64,000 nucleotides of DNA from the NCBI GenBank assembly GCA_035539175.1, contig DATLIY010000007.1, positions 186,001 to 250,000 on the forward strand, read 5' to 3'. This document shows positions 36,557 through 46,153 of this stretch, in pieces (the stretch's first letter is position 1; each line of letters starts with the position of its first letter). Under the pieces are notes generated by a model. That model did no database searches, was not told the DNA's origin, and saw only the letters and a list, made by a program, of their open reading frames with translations. This DNA comes from Acidisarcina sp. (GTDB taxonomy: Bacteria; Acidobacteriota; Terriglobia; Terriglobales; Acidobacteriaceae). A program made the translations under genes and the position numbers.

Positions 36557-38293
36557 TCACTTTCCCAACAGACGGTCTAACAGGTTCGTCTTCGCCAGAT
36601 CGATAATGGCATCCCCACGTCCATTCAGAATGCTCTTCGTCAGGTAGAGACCGAATCCCAGCACCTCTTTGGCAGTGATCGTTGGAGGCATGGAAATCTC
36701 CTGCCGGTGTACGAGCACATCTACGAGTGCGGGACCACTATGCGCAAAGGCATCCTGAAGCGCGGGCTTCAACTCCTCCGATTTCGTGACGCGAACTCCG
36801 AAGAGGCCACATGCTTGTGCGACCATGCTGAAATCGGGATTCTGTAGATCCGTTCCGAACGGCACTATACCCGCGGCCATCATCTCGACTTCTACGAAAG
36901 CGAGCGCGTCGTTGTGGAAGACGATAATCTTGACAGGCAGCTTGTTCTGCACCGCCGTCAGCAACTCCCCCATCAGCATAGCCAGCCCACCGTCGCCGGA
37001 GAGGGAAACTACTTGCCTGCTACGAAACGCAGCTTGCGCTCCCAGCGCCTGTGGCAGCGCATTCGCCATCGATCCATGGGAGAAGGAGCCAAGCAGCCGG
37101 CGCTTACCATTAAAATGAAGATGGCGTGCGGCCCATATACAGGGCGCGCCAACATCCACAGTGAAGATTGCATCCTCGGCGGCCATTTCATCCACAAGAT
37201 GCACCACATACTCCGGGTGAAGTGGCGATGCTCCCGGCTTGCCAATTTCAAGATCCGTCAAATCCTTTCGGGTTGCCTGGTAGTGCTCGATACTCTCTTT
37301 AAGATGTGCACCATCTTTCTTCGGGCCGAGCAGCGGCAGCAACGCGTTGATCGTCTCCTTGACTGACCCGATCAAACCCACGTCAATCACAGTTCGACGG
37401 CCAATCTGTTCTCCCCGAATGTCCACCTGAACCTTTTTGGCTTTTTCCGGATAAAACTGGGGATAAGGAAAATCCGTTCCCAGGGCCAAAAGCATATCGC
37501 AATTCATCATCGCCCGGTAACCAGACGCAAAGCCAATCAGGCCGGTCATGCCGACATCGTAAGGGTTGTCATACTCGACGAACTCCTTGCCGCGAAATGC
37601 ATGCACGATGGGAGCCTGAAGCTGCTCGGCGATCTGCAGCAACTCCGCATGCGACCCCTCGCAGCCCGCGCCAGCCAGAATCGTAACCTTCTTCGCATCG
37701 TTCATCAGCGCCGCTGCGCTTGCCAGGTCCTGCGCCGGCGGAACCACCTTCGAATCGTTACTGAGAAACCCCAGCGACACGGCTGCCGTGGGACAATCCC
37801 TGGTCGCGATGTTTCCGGGCAGAACGATGACGGCGACGCCTCGTTTCGCGATTGCGGTTCGCATGGCAATCGCAAGAATTCGGGGCATCTGATCCACCTC
37901 GGAGATCACACCGCAATAGTGGCTGCAGTCCTTAAAAAGAACCTCTGGGTAGGTCTCCTGAAAATACGTGGTACCAAGCTCTGTGCTGGGAATCTGCGCG
38001 GCAATCGCCAGCACTGGAACCCGGCTGCGATGGCAGTCGAAGAGGCCGTTGATAAAGTGCAGATTACCGGGGCCGCAGCTTCCGGCGCAGACTGCGAGGC
38101 GATTGGTGAGGTGCGCTTCCGCTCCGGCCGCAAAAGCAGCCGCCTCTTCGTGGCGCACATGCACCCACTCCATTTCCTTGTGTTTGCTGATCGCGTCGGT
38201 AAACGCATTGAGCGAATCCCCCGGAAGCCCATAGACTCGCTTCACGCCACTCAAGAGCAACGTATCAAAAAGAACCTCTCCAACGCTCGCCAT
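36557..38293 (-). CDS. poxB: Pyruvate oxidase / pyruvate:quinone oxidoreductase
   Basis: Thiamine-diphosphate and FAD enzyme that oxidises pyruvate to acetate and CO2 and passes electrons to quinone at the membrane. The 578-residue sequence follows E. coli PoxB closely (from memory): 'RHEEAAAFAAGAEAHL', 'AVCAGSCGPGNLHFINGLFD', 'CSHYCGVI'. The TPP site is 'SGDGGLAMLMGEL' through 'VKIIVFHND'. The C-terminus 'GLYLTKSILNGRGDAIIDLA' corresponds to the PoxB membrane-binding tail. Stress or stationary-phase use is typical of the family. Confidence 0.9.
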   Translation of the reverse strand: MASVGEVLFDTLLLSGVKRVYGLPGDSLNAFTDAISKHKEMEWVHVRHEEAAAFAAGAEAHLTNRLAVCAGSCGPGNLHFINGLFDCHRSRVPVLAIAAQIPSTELGTTYFQETYPEVLFKDCSHYCGVISEVDQMPRILAIAMRTAIAKRGVAVIVLPGNIATRDCPTAAVSLGFLSNDSKVVPPAQDLASAAALMNDAKKVTILAGAGCEGSHAELLQIAEQLQAPIVHAFRGKEFVEYDNPYDVGMTGLIGFASGYRAMMNCDMLLALGTDFPYPQFYPEKAKKVQVDIRGEQIGRRTVIDVGLIGSVKETINALLPLLGPKKDGAHLKESIEHYQATRKDLTDLEIGKPGASPLHPEYVVHLVDEMAAEDAIFTVDVGAPCIWAARHLHFNGKRRLLGSFSHGSMANALPQALGAQAAFRSRQVVSLSGDGGLAMLMGELLTAVQNKLPVKIIVFHNDALAFVEVEMMAAGIVPFGTDLQNPDFSMVAQACGLFGVRVTKSEELKPALQDAFAHSGPALVDVLVHRQEISMPPTITAKEVLGFGLYLTKSILNGRGDAIIDLAKTNLLDRLLGK

Positions 38294-38588
38294 TAGTTCC
38301 CTCCCGGAATCAGCCTGGAATGGCCTGTCCTGACGTGTCCTGAGAAGTCGTCGGCGTTCTGTTAGGTTGTCTTTTCGGAAATTTATATAGGCTCAGCCTT
38401 CGCACTGTAATCCCGGGAGGCAAAGCGCGCTCGGGCTGGCACTGGACTGCTTTGCGGCATTCCTAATAGAGGGCTATTTCGCCTATCCCGCCATGCTATG
38501 AATGCTCTGAGCGGAGCCGCCTTTGGGCCACTCCCATGACAGTCCGCAAGAAAATCCTATCCACTGATTTTTGCGAATTGGCTCATGA

Positions 38589-40286
38589 CTATACGCGATG
38601 GCCGAGGCGCACCATGCGAGGAACCAGGATCAAGGTAACCGCATAGAGGAAGAACGAGGCAGCGATAAATCCTGGGTGGCCATGCGCCAGATCCTCGAAC
38701 AGCAGCTTCGCCGCTACGAAAACGAGTATTGCATAGGCAATCCATACCAGTTCGATCCGTCGCCAGCGGGAACTGCTGAAGGCAATCACCAGCGCAACCC
38801 CGCACGTCGTCAGCGTACGAATTACCGCAACGTGCGTGATATCGATAGTGAGAGCCACCGCCATCACCCACACAAGGATGGTTACCAGAATCGTAACTGT
38901 GGCGCTAACCGCCAACGCTGCCGAAAGCAACTCGAGCAGCCTCTGCTTCCATTGCTCCGCCTGGAAGCGCCCGGCCACGGCATAACAGAGGATCGCCGCT
39001 ATCGAGACCACCCAGACGATCCATGGCGGCCGTGCGGGAAAAGTTCCCGCCAGTGCACGGGTGGCATAAAACAGCAATCCGGATGCGTACGCGGCTCCCG
39101 CCAGATACACCAGCCCGTGGTACTCCAGAGTCAGGCGAACCCTTCGAGCCCCTAGAAAAATGGCAGCAACCGCAGCGATACTCAGGCACAGTGGAAGCCA
39201 GTAGTGCGGGAGGCACAGGAATGCGCCGACTACGGCAAGGGCTACACTGCCAGCAGCATATACCTGGTAGTTCCGGTGATCGGGAATACCATCAAAATAT
39301 AAGAAGACGATTGAGTAACCTATCGCGGCAAAAAGCAGGCAGCCCACACCCAGCGCAGTTAACCCGAAGCTCGATCCAAAATACAGCGCACTCATGGCCG
39401 CCAGCAGAAACGAGATCATTGCCTGGCCAACCTCGAAGAAGCTGACCCTTTGCCGGCGCAGCATCGTCCGATAACAGATGCTTGATCCGTAGATCAAAAG
39501 CAGAATACAACCGGGAGCCAGCAGCACTCCCCTGCTGATGTTTTTGTAATCCGTGTGGACGACCTCCGGATTCGAGTAGATATAAATCAACGCCGATATC
39601 GCAACGTCGGTTACCAATGCCACCAAGGGCCTGACGCCGAGCCATCGATCTCTGTCCGCCGCATACTCGCTGATAAGCGACATGAGCAAAAGAGCCGATA
39701 GAAAAGGCACCATATCGTGCGTACCGATGAAGAGACCAAAAGCAGCCAGTACGCCGGCAAGATTCGTGGCCCAGACGATGGATGTGAGGTGGCGCTTCCA
39801 CGCCAGACTGTTGCCGGCGATGACGAATGCCGCGAGCACACCTGCTGTTCCCCACGTGGGCAAAACCTTGAAGCTTAACGTGAGCTCCCAGAGCATGGAC
39901 GCAAGGATCAAAGCCGAGGTGCTGGCATAAGTGGCGCGTGCGAACCACGCCTCGACAGGCACCCATGCTGCCCATCCCAACCACATTCCTACATAAGCGA
40001 ATGCGAGAATGACGATCGCCAGCTTGGGAAAGGAACTGGATTCCGCTGCAGCTCTCAGCAAATATGCGCCAGCCATGCCGAGCATCGCTCGACCCACCAC
40101 GGTGAGTCCTCCCACTTGCGTGAGTGGGAGGGCATCCGTGGCGGGAAGCAATGTTCCATTTGAGCTAGTTGGTTGTGCCGCAGCGAGTCGCGGTACCTCG
40201 GAGGTATGTTCCAGAGCACTGACACGACGTTCCAGATCCTCCAGCCGTGCATTGAGCCGTTCTGAGGTGTCGAGTAGATTCTCCAT
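38589..40286 (-). CDS. DUF2339-like multi-helix membrane protein
   Basis: 565 residues. A short coiled coil 'LNARLEDLERRVSALEHT' at the N-terminus precedes about 15 hydrophobic helices ('GMAGAYLLRAAAESSSFPKL', 'LAIVILAFAYVGMWLGWAAW', 'VTILVTILVWVMAVALTI'). This fits the predicted-membrane-protein family DUF2339, whose role is unknown. Last gene of a leftward group behind the NrfD gene (43 bases apart). Confidence 0.75.
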   Translation of the reverse strand: MENLLDTSERLNARLEDLERRVSALEHTSEVPRLAAAQPTSSNGTLLPATDALPLTQVGGLTVVGRAMLGMAGAYLLRAAAESSSFPKLAIVILAFAYVGMWLGWAAWVPVEAWFARATYASTSALILASMLWELTLSFKVLPTWGTAGVLAAFVIAGNSLAWKRHLTSIVWATNLAGVLAAFGLFIGTHDMVPFLSALLLMSLISEYAADRDRWLGVRPLVALVTDVAISALIYIYSNPEVVHTDYKNISRGVLLAPGCILLLIYGSSICYRTMLRRQRVSFFEVGQAMISFLLAAMSALYFGSSFGLTALGVGCLLFAAIGYSIVFLYFDGIPDHRNYQVYAAGSVALAVVGAFLCLPHYWLPLCLSIAAVAAIFLGARRVRLTLEYHGLVYLAGAAYASGLLFYATRALAGTFPARPPWIVWVVSIAAILCYAVAGRFQAEQWKQRLLELLSAALAVSATVTILVTILVWVMAVALTIDITHVAVIRTLTTCGVALVIAFSSSRWRRIELVWIAYAILVFVAAKLLFEDLAHGHPGFIAASFFLYAVTLILVPRMVRLGHRV

Positions 40287-40329
40287 GACCCCAACTCACT
40301 TAGCCAGACTTTCCAGACTTCTCTCGTGC

Positions 40330-41526
40330 TTAGTCACCCGATGCAATTGCCGGAGCGGAAGCATGTGCATCTTCGGAGAAAGGAGGAAGAATCCTCACCA
40401 GTACCCACAAGATCGCCAGGGGCAGCAATGTCAATGCAATCGCCATCAACAGGCCTTCTCGTGTCGCCAGCGCCATCTTGTATGTTGTGTATCCAAGGAA
40501 GCTCTTGGAAAAGAGCTGCCCGCCGATCACAACATTCCAGCGCATCGCAAAGATGCCGATCAGAATCAGAGTTCCGGACACCGCGTAAACCCGTTTCCGC
40601 GCAACTTCAGACAGCTTGAACAGCTGCGTCAACCCCAGCAGGAACATGGGAACGGCTGTGCCGAGAAAGATCTGAACGATAATCTGCGAAAAGTAGAGCT
40701 TGGTATGAACCATGAAGTTGAGGCTGCGGAAAGATTCATCCGCCTCATAGATTCGATGGATCAGATCGATCATCTCCAGGCTGAAGTCAATGATGAATAT
40801 ATAGAACAGGTATGTCGCAACAGTATCGACGCATCGCATGTCGATCGGCCTGCCGCGTAACCGCATCATCAACATGTACAGCACCATCACGGCCGCGATC
40901 CCAGACACCATGGCCGAGAAGATGAATACCACTGGCATCATCGGAGAAGACCACCAGGGATTCGCCTTGATCGAACCAAAGATGAACCCGACATATCCGT
41001 GCAGCAGGAAGGCTGAAGGGATACCTATGACGGTGATGATCCAGCCCACCCGATCGTCTATCTTGAGAGCCCCCTCGCTGATGTTGGTCGAGCCCAGAGT
41101 CATCGCGCGATAGAGAAAGCGCTTCCAGCCCTTCGCGGTCTGCGACATCAGCACGATGTCGCGCCGGAACTCCAGCCAGATCTCTGTGACCAGCACCGCC
41201 ATCAGGTACCAGAGGTAGACAAACCCGAACATCGCCATCGCCGACGTGCGATGAGGCGTGAAATACATCTCAAAAGAGCGCTCCGGGTGGCCAAGGTGAA
41301 ACTGCAATGGCAACGGAGCAACAATCAGGAAGGCCAGCGCTATCAGCAGTGCCACGCGATAGATGGGCTTAACCGCGTCCACTCGAAACACGCGCTCTAA
41401 AGATGCCAGAATAAACGCGCCGGCAACGAGGCCCGTGATGTACGGATACAGAACGATCAGCACGCTCCACTGCAGAGCGATTTCGTTCGGATACATGAAA
41501 CCTTCAACACCGGGCATAATGGTCAC
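40330..41526 (-). CDS. NrfD/PsrC-family membrane quinone-binding subunit
   Basis: 398 residues with eight to ten membrane helices ('LIVLYPYITGLVAGAFILAS', 'VALLIALAFLIVAPLPLQFH', 'LFYIFIIDFSLEMIDLIHRI') and the NrfD-like 'LGHPERSFEMYFTP'. It takes electrons from, or gives them to, the menaquinone pool and partners with the ferredoxin subunit encoded just upstream. GTG at 41526 has AGGAG five bases upstream; ATG 41517 is also possible. Confidence 0.88.
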   Translation of the reverse strand: MTIMPGVEGFMYPNEIALQWSVLIVLYPYITGLVAGAFILASLERVFRVDAVKPIYRVALLIALAFLIVAPLPLQFHLGHPERSFEMYFTPHRTSAMAMFGFVYLWYLMAVLVTEIWLEFRRDIVLMSQTAKGWKRFLYRAMTLGSTNISEGALKIDDRVGWIITVIGIPSAFLLHGYVGFIFGSIKANPWWSSPMMPVVFIFSAMVSGIAAVMVLYMLMMRLRGRPIDMRCVDTVATYLFYIFIIDFSLEMIDLIHRIYEADESFRSLNFMVHTKLYFSQIIVQIFLGTAVPMFLLGLTQLFKLSEVARKRVYAVSGTLILIGIFAMRWNVVIGGQLFSKSFLGYTTYKMALATREGLLMAIALTLLPLAILWVLVRILPPFSEDAHASAPAIASGD

Positions 41527-41559
41527 CAATCTCCTTGTTGCGCCCAACCATGCAAATTT

Positions 41560-42297
41560 CTAACGTACCGAACCATCCAATTCGTTGTAGTACACCTTCG
41601 CGCCAGTGGCCATCTGCGGCTTCAATATCTGCACGTTGTGGGTCTTCAAGAATTCGTGAATCGGATCGTTCGGGTTCTTCAAGTCCGCGAGTTGACGTGC
41701 GCCAGTTGGACAGGCTTCGCAGCACGCGGTTGTCAGTCCTTTGGTAATGCGGTGATAACAGAGCGTGCACTTGTCTGCGACGTGCTTCTGCGGATGGATG
41801 TAACGGCAGCCATAGGGGCAGGCCTGAACGCAATAGGCGCAGCCCATGCAGTATTTCTGATCCACCAGTACGACGCCATCTGGACTAATAAACGTTGCGC
41901 CTACCGGGCAAACCTGCGTGCAGGGAGAGTCTGCGCAATGATTGCAGAGCTTGGGAACGAAGAAGTACTTTCCGTCATCCTCTTTGCTGGCGGAAGGAAA
42001 TCCCTCTTTGCCACCATCGGGCGAAATAACGTCAAGATGATTTTCCAGGTTCCAGTCCGACACACGGTAGCGCTCTACCCAGGTGCGGAAGTAGCCATCC
42101 GGTACATCATTCTCGGTCTGGCATGCGCGAACACAATTCCCGCAACCGATGCACTTAGGGATGTCGATCAGCATGCCCCACCAATGCTCGGTCATCTTAT
42201 AGTTGGGAGAATCCTCCGGATTTCCGGCGAGGACCGACTCCCACGCGACTGCTGCCGCAGGTAAAAGGAGTAATAAGTGGCGTCGCGTGATATTCAT
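41560..42297 (-). CDS. Four-cluster ferredoxin subunit (NrfC/HybA-type)
   Basis: 245 residues with an RR signal (TRRHLLLLLP) and four [4Fe-4S] sets: 'CIGCGNCVRACQ', 'CNHCADSPCTQVCPVG', 'CMGCAYCVQACPYGC', 'CTLCYHRITKG' with 'CCEACPTGA'. Periplasmic side electron wire between the cytochrome and the NrfD subunit. The start overlaps the cytochrome stop as ATGA. No molybdopterin or other catalytic subunit gene is near. Confidence 0.92.
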   Translation of the reverse strand: MNITRRHLLLLLPAAAVAWESVLAGNPEDSPNYKMTEHWWGMLIDIPKCIGCGNCVRACQTENDVPDGYFRTWVERYRVSDWNLENHLDVISPDGGKEGFPSASKEDDGKYFFVPKLCNHCADSPCTQVCPVGATFISPDGVVLVDQKYCMGCAYCVQACPYGCRYIHPQKHVADKCTLCYHRITKGLTTACCEACPTGARQLADLKNPNDPIHEFLKTHNVQILKPQMATGAKVYYNELDGSVR

Positions 42298-42767
42298 TTC
42301 GCACCTCCAGCGGTTATGGCCGGACTGTGCGGCTGGTGACAGGTTTCACAGGGTACACCGTTGGAGTGGTCTGCAGCCGCTACTTGCGGGAAACCCTTTG
42401 GCTTGGCAGCGCTCTCCGCGTGGCAGCGAACACAGAGCACGGCGGTGTCGAGCTTGGCAGGCTGCATGGAGGACGGATCGTCGGCATGCTTTGCCAGGGC
42501 GCCATGGCATGCCTCACAGTTCACCTTTGCATGCTTGCCATCCTTCTTCTGCTCCAGGACATCGGCGTGACATGTCTCACAGGTCTGGTGACCGGCAAAG
42601 TGAACGGGGCGTGCGGCAATCTCGCCGATTGCGTTCCCGCGATAGTGCCCATACTGCCCAAAGCTTCGGGGGACCATGTAACCGCGTATCCCCAAAAACG
42701 TCAGGGTACCGATCACAAAGAGTCCAGCATATCGAAATAGATGTTTTGCATCTTTGAAAACACTCAT
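42294..42767 (-). CDS. Membrane-anchored tetrahaem cytochrome c
   Basis: 157 residues: an N-terminal membrane helix (about 12-32, 'YAGLFVIGTLTFLGIRGYM') and four CxxCH haem sites ('CETCH', 'CEACH', 'CVRCH', 'CETCH'). Passes electrons in the same unit as the ferredoxin and NrfD proteins. ATG 42767 (MSVFKDAKHLF) is chosen over the one at 42791. It is the first gene of the leftward group, with Crp/FNR-like sites upstream. Confidence 0.88.
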   Translation of the reverse strand: MSVFKDAKHLFRYAGLFVIGTLTFLGIRGYMVPRSFGQYGHYRGNAIGEIAARPVHFAGHQTCETCHADVLEQKKDGKHAKVNCEACHGALAKHADDPSSMQPAKLDTAVLCVRCHAESAAKPKGFPQVAAADHSNGVPCETCHQPHSPAITAGGAK

Positions 42768-42874
42768 GGAACCTACATTCCCCTGAACCACTGGCAGCAG
42801 GCTTTTACGGATTCACCTGAAGAGCACCATGTGCAGTGCTGATATATACATACAGAGGAAACATCGAGGCTGAA

Positions 42875-42901
42875 TGTGTGCCTCATCACATTTGAATGTG
42901 A
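42875..42901. promoter_or_regulatory. Crp/FNR-like dyads before the cytochrome gene
   Basis: TGTGTGCCTCATCACA (42875-42890) matches TGTGA-N6-TCACA with one change. It is joined to TCACATT-TG-AATGTGA (42886-42901), a 7+7 dyad with a 2-base centre. Suitable for oxygen or cAMP/FNR-type control of a respiratory module. Confidence 0.45.
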
Positions 42902-42999
42902 TTTTTGTGGAGAGACACATCACACTCATCGCAGGAGGGGTCGGTCAGAGAGGCCTCTCGGCTCGATGCGCAAGGTCACTCCTGGTGACCGATAGAGAC

Positions 43000-44511
43000 T
43001 TAGGAAGCAGGACTTAAGGCTGCGGATCGCAGAAAAATGATCGACTGGTCATCTGAGTAGACGACCCGCCATGGAGGCAGCAGCCGCAGAACTCTTGCCA
43101 TGGGCGATTGCCTGGTTAACAGGCAGAAATCGATTCTGTACTTATCGAGCAGCACATTCGGATCGCTCTCCAGAGTCGCCCAGTTTCCGTATGCTTCCAG
43201 GACGCCCGTCCATTCGAAGACGTCGGCACGCCCATCTATAAATACAGGATGCTCCGGTGCGGCCCAGATCAAGTATCCCCCGTAGACGTACTCATTCAGC
43301 ATCCTGCCGGAAACGTGATGGCTTTTGATGAATTCCACTGCCTTCGCAGGACTCTGCTGATCCACTTGACGAACCAGATCCTGCCGGCTGGGGAACATCA
43401 GGAACGCGATCCCCAGGGATGCCGCGAGAAGAGCCGCGTTGACCAGAGGGCGATCCTGCTCGGGGTTGTATCCCTCCCACGAGGTCGAGAGCGAGCGCGA
43501 CAGAATAGGCGCAGCCAATATTCCGAACACAAAGAGCATACGTTCATGGCTGACAGCCAACCAGGTCCCCATGGCCAATATCAGAAGTTCATGCCAAAAC
43601 AATTCCGATCGTCGCACAATCGCGATTAGAAAGATGCACGCCAGCACTGCCATCAAGGCAACGCCGCGTATGCTCGTCAACTGCAGTGGATGCCACTCTT
43701 GCACCGCGCTCAGGTTGATCGGCTGATGCAGCATGGTGTCGATGGGATAGAAAATCTGTCGTACCCCAATGGGATTCACGCACAACGCCACAACTGACAG
43801 AATCAACGCCAGCATAAGCATCCGTCGCTGCCGCGGATTCCAGGCAGACGCCACAAGGGAGCCCAAGCGGAAATCGAAAAAGGAAGCGAAGAGGATAGTC
43901 CCCGCCAGAATCAGGCCGAGGAAAAAGGAGCCGTGACAGTTCACCCATACGGCAAACAGCACCGGCAGTCCAAAGAACCAGCGCGCGCTGCGCGTTCGCC
44001 CCAGGTGTAGCAGCAGCAATTCGACGATCAACAAGAAATAGCCGATCATCTGCGGCCTTATGGAGAACCCTACCGTGGCAAAGAGCCAAAGGGCCACAGC
44101 CCCAACAAAGCTCACCTTTGTGTTCCCTCCATAGAGAGAACACAGCACATATCCGGCGACGAGCACCGAGGAAGTGAAAAAACAAAGCCAAAGCATCAGG
44201 CCACGGTATCCACCCGCACGGTAGGCGCCATAGATAAGCACCTGCGAGAGCCATTCATGGGGAATATACGCATGATGGTTCGTCGTGTAGGAGAAAGAAT
44301 CCGTGGTTGGGATCGTATGGGTCGCCCAGATGATCTCGCCGGTCTTTAGATGCCACCATAGATCCGGGTCATCAAAACGCGATCGCACCGTCAGCACAGC
44401 AAGAACGACCAGAAGCGCGGCCAGCAGGACCGGAAAAGAGAATACTCGCCGCATCATGCGAACGTGCACTGGAATCGCCGCGCGCTCGTCAACCAGGGAT
44501 GCCGTGCTCAT
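43000..44511 (-). CDS. GT-C-like multi-helix membrane protein
   Basis: 503 residues, about ten membrane helices. The motif 'RSRFDDPDLWWHLKTGEIIW' in the first extracytoplasmic loop is a polyprenyl-sugar transferase-like acidic site (DD), and the C-terminal soluble part has 'HPVFIDGRADVFEWTGVLEA'. Proteins of this kind are frequent in Acidobacteriota; lipid-linked sugar or mannose transfer is an inference. Its start overlaps the stop of the sigma-54 activator as ATGA, an unusual partner. Confidence 0.72.
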   Translation of the reverse strand: MSTASLVDERAAIPVHVRMMRRVFSFPVLLAALLVVLAVLTVRSRFDDPDLWWHLKTGEIIWATHTIPTTDSFSYTTNHHAYIPHEWLSQVLIYGAYRAGGYRGLMLWLCFFTSSVLVAGYVLCSLYGGNTKVSFVGAVALWLFATVGFSIRPQMIGYFLLIVELLLLHLGRTRSARWFFGLPVLFAVWVNCHGSFFLGLILAGTILFASFFDFRLGSLVASAWNPRQRRMLMLALILSVVALCVNPIGVRQIFYPIDTMLHQPINLSAVQEWHPLQLTSIRGVALMAVLACIFLIAIVRRSELFWHELLILAMGTWLAVSHERMLFVFGILAAPILSRSLSTSWEGYNPEQDRPLVNAALLAASLGIAFLMFPSRQDLVRQVDQQSPAKAVEFIKSHHVSGRMLNEYVYGGYLIWAAPEHPVFIDGRADVFEWTGVLEAYGNWATLESDPNVLLDKYRIDFCLLTRQSPMARVLRLLPPWRVVYSDDQSIIFLRSAALSPAS

Positions 44512-45902
44512 GCTGACTCGACTTGACGGCCCTCATCCAAATCCAATATTGAACGAGGTTCAGCGAACCGGATCAGCCGATATAAATAAGCCCTGGAAAT
44601 GCACAGGCTGCGAGCTGCCAGCGTCTTGTTCCCGTTATTCTCCCGCACGGCGGTCATCGCCAGTTGCACCTTGTAGTCTCTCAGCTGCCGCTCGAAGGAA
44701 CCAGCAGGTTGATAGTCGCCGATGCTGACGACACTCTCCTCTTGCAGGTGTGGGGGAAGATCCTCCGCCCGCAGGCTCTCTCCATCCGCGAGGATGATGG
44801 ACTGTTGAATTACATTTTCCAACTCACGGACATTCCCAGGCCATGGATAGGATTGCAGCAACGCCATCGCATCCGGCTCGATGTTCGTCATTGGCTTTTG
44901 ATATAGCTCGGAGTACTTCAACAGAAAATGCGTGGCAAGTTCCTCAATGTCTTCCACATGCTCCTGGAGAGACGGCGCCTGAATCCGCATTACATTAATT
45001 CGATAATAGAGATCCTGGCGGAACTTACCTTGAGCCACCATCTCGCACAGATCCTGGTGGGTGGCGAAAACCAGCCGTGCCCGCAATGGGATAAGCCGGT
45101 TGCTGCCCAGGCGGCTGAATTCGCGCTGCTGTAGCAGACGCAGAAACTTCACTTGCGTCGATAAGCTGAGTTCCCCGATTTCGTCGAGGAAAAGCGTACC
45201 GTCGCCGACCTGCTCCAGGTAGCCCTCTCGTGCGCCAACTGTACCGGTGAATGCGCCTTTCTCATGGCCGAATAACTCAGCCTCGATTAGCGTTTCAGGG
45301 ATGGCACCGCAGGATACCGCCACAAACGGCCGCTCCGAACGAGAGCCCATATTGTGGATGGCGCGCGCGATCAACTCTTTGCCGGTCCCGCTTTCCCCGG
45401 TTACAAGCACCGAGGCATTCAGGTTCGCCACACGCCGAACGAGATCATAGACCTGCCGCATCTGCGGGCTCGATCCCAATAATCCGTCGCAGCGGCTGGC
45501 TACCTTCAGGCGCTCCTGCACTGTCTCCAACTCTCGCTTGAGCGAGGAGTTCTCGTACGCACGACGCAATTGTGTCTTCAAATCCCGAATGGATGGCGGC
45601 TTGCGGCAATAGCTGAAAGCCCCTTGCCGAACCAGTTCGACAGCTGTCGAACGAACGCCATCGTCGGCCATGATGACCGAGGAAATTTGAGACGCGATCC
45701 TCCGGGAGCATGCTATCCGCTCCACCAACGAGGGCTGACTCGAATCAAGATCCAGAATCATCGCATCGCAGCTCCTTGTAGAGAGCAGGCGATGGACTCC
45801 TTCCTCACTCGATTCGAGAAGTATTTGGAACTCCTTCCCCAAGGCAGAGGACAGAAGTGGCTGCAAAGTACGGTCTTCAGAATATAGTCCAATGCGAATC
45901 AT
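44508..45902 (-). CDS. Sigma-54-dependent response regulator (NtrC family)
   Basis: 464 residues. Receiver (1-115) with likely phosphoacceptor Asp51 in 'MILDLDSSQP' and Lys in 'YCRKPP'. AAA+ domain with Walker A 'VTGESGTGKELIARAI' and a sigma-54 loop reading 'EKGAFTGTVGAR', where Thr replaces the usual Ala of GAFTGA. 'GTLFLDEIGELSL' is Walker B. A Fis-type HTH lies near the end ('NNGNKTLAARSLCISRAYLY'). ATG 45902 has TGGAGAG upstream. Co-transcribed with the GT-C-like gene. Targets are inferred to include the sigma-54 promoters in this window. Confidence 0.92.
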   Translation of the reverse strand: MIRIGLYSEDRTLQPLLSSALGKEFQILLESSEEGVHRLLSTRSCDAMILDLDSSQPSLVERIACSRRIASQISSVIMADDGVRSTAVELVRQGAFSYCRKPPSIRDLKTQLRRAYENSSLKRELETVQERLKVASRCDGLLGSSPQMRQVYDLVRRVANLNASVLVTGESGTGKELIARAIHNMGSRSERPFVAVSCGAIPETLIEAELFGHEKGAFTGTVGAREGYLEQVGDGTLFLDEIGELSLSTQVKFLRLLQQREFSRLGSNRLIPLRARLVFATHQDLCEMVAQGKFRQDLYYRINVMRIQAPSLQEHVEDIEELATHFLLKYSELYQKPMTNIEPDAMALLQSYPWPGNVRELENVIQQSIILADGESLRAEDLPPHLQEESVVSIGDYQPAGSFERQLRDYKVQLAMTAVRENNGNKTLAARSLCISRAYLYRLIRFAEPRSILDLDEGRQVESA

Positions 45903-46012
45903 TCGGACTCTCCATTCGTCGTGGCTCGCATTCCATATCCGTGAGTCAAGCCTACGTAACGAAATGAGAATTGATATTGTTCCTTCCAAATGAAAATGTC
46001 GATGTATTTTTC

Positions 46013-46102
46013 GTAACTTATAGTGCATTTTCAGTAACTTGCCTTGAGACAAACTTCCTAGTTACTTATCATATATATCAACGATAGTTACACTTTAGTT
46101 AT
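46013..46102. promoter_or_regulatory. Cluster of GTAACT/AGTTAC repeats in a divergent promoter
   Basis: Five copies in 90 bases: GTAACT at 46013 and 46034 (21 bases apart), AGTTAC at 46060 and 46086, AGTTAT at 46097. They lie between the leftward activator gene and the rightward GT-C gene, so an operator is likely. Confidence 0.45.
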
Positions 46103-46153
46103 CGCAATCCCTGACTTCCATAGCAATGGCCACTCGCTTGCAATCATTCCAGC

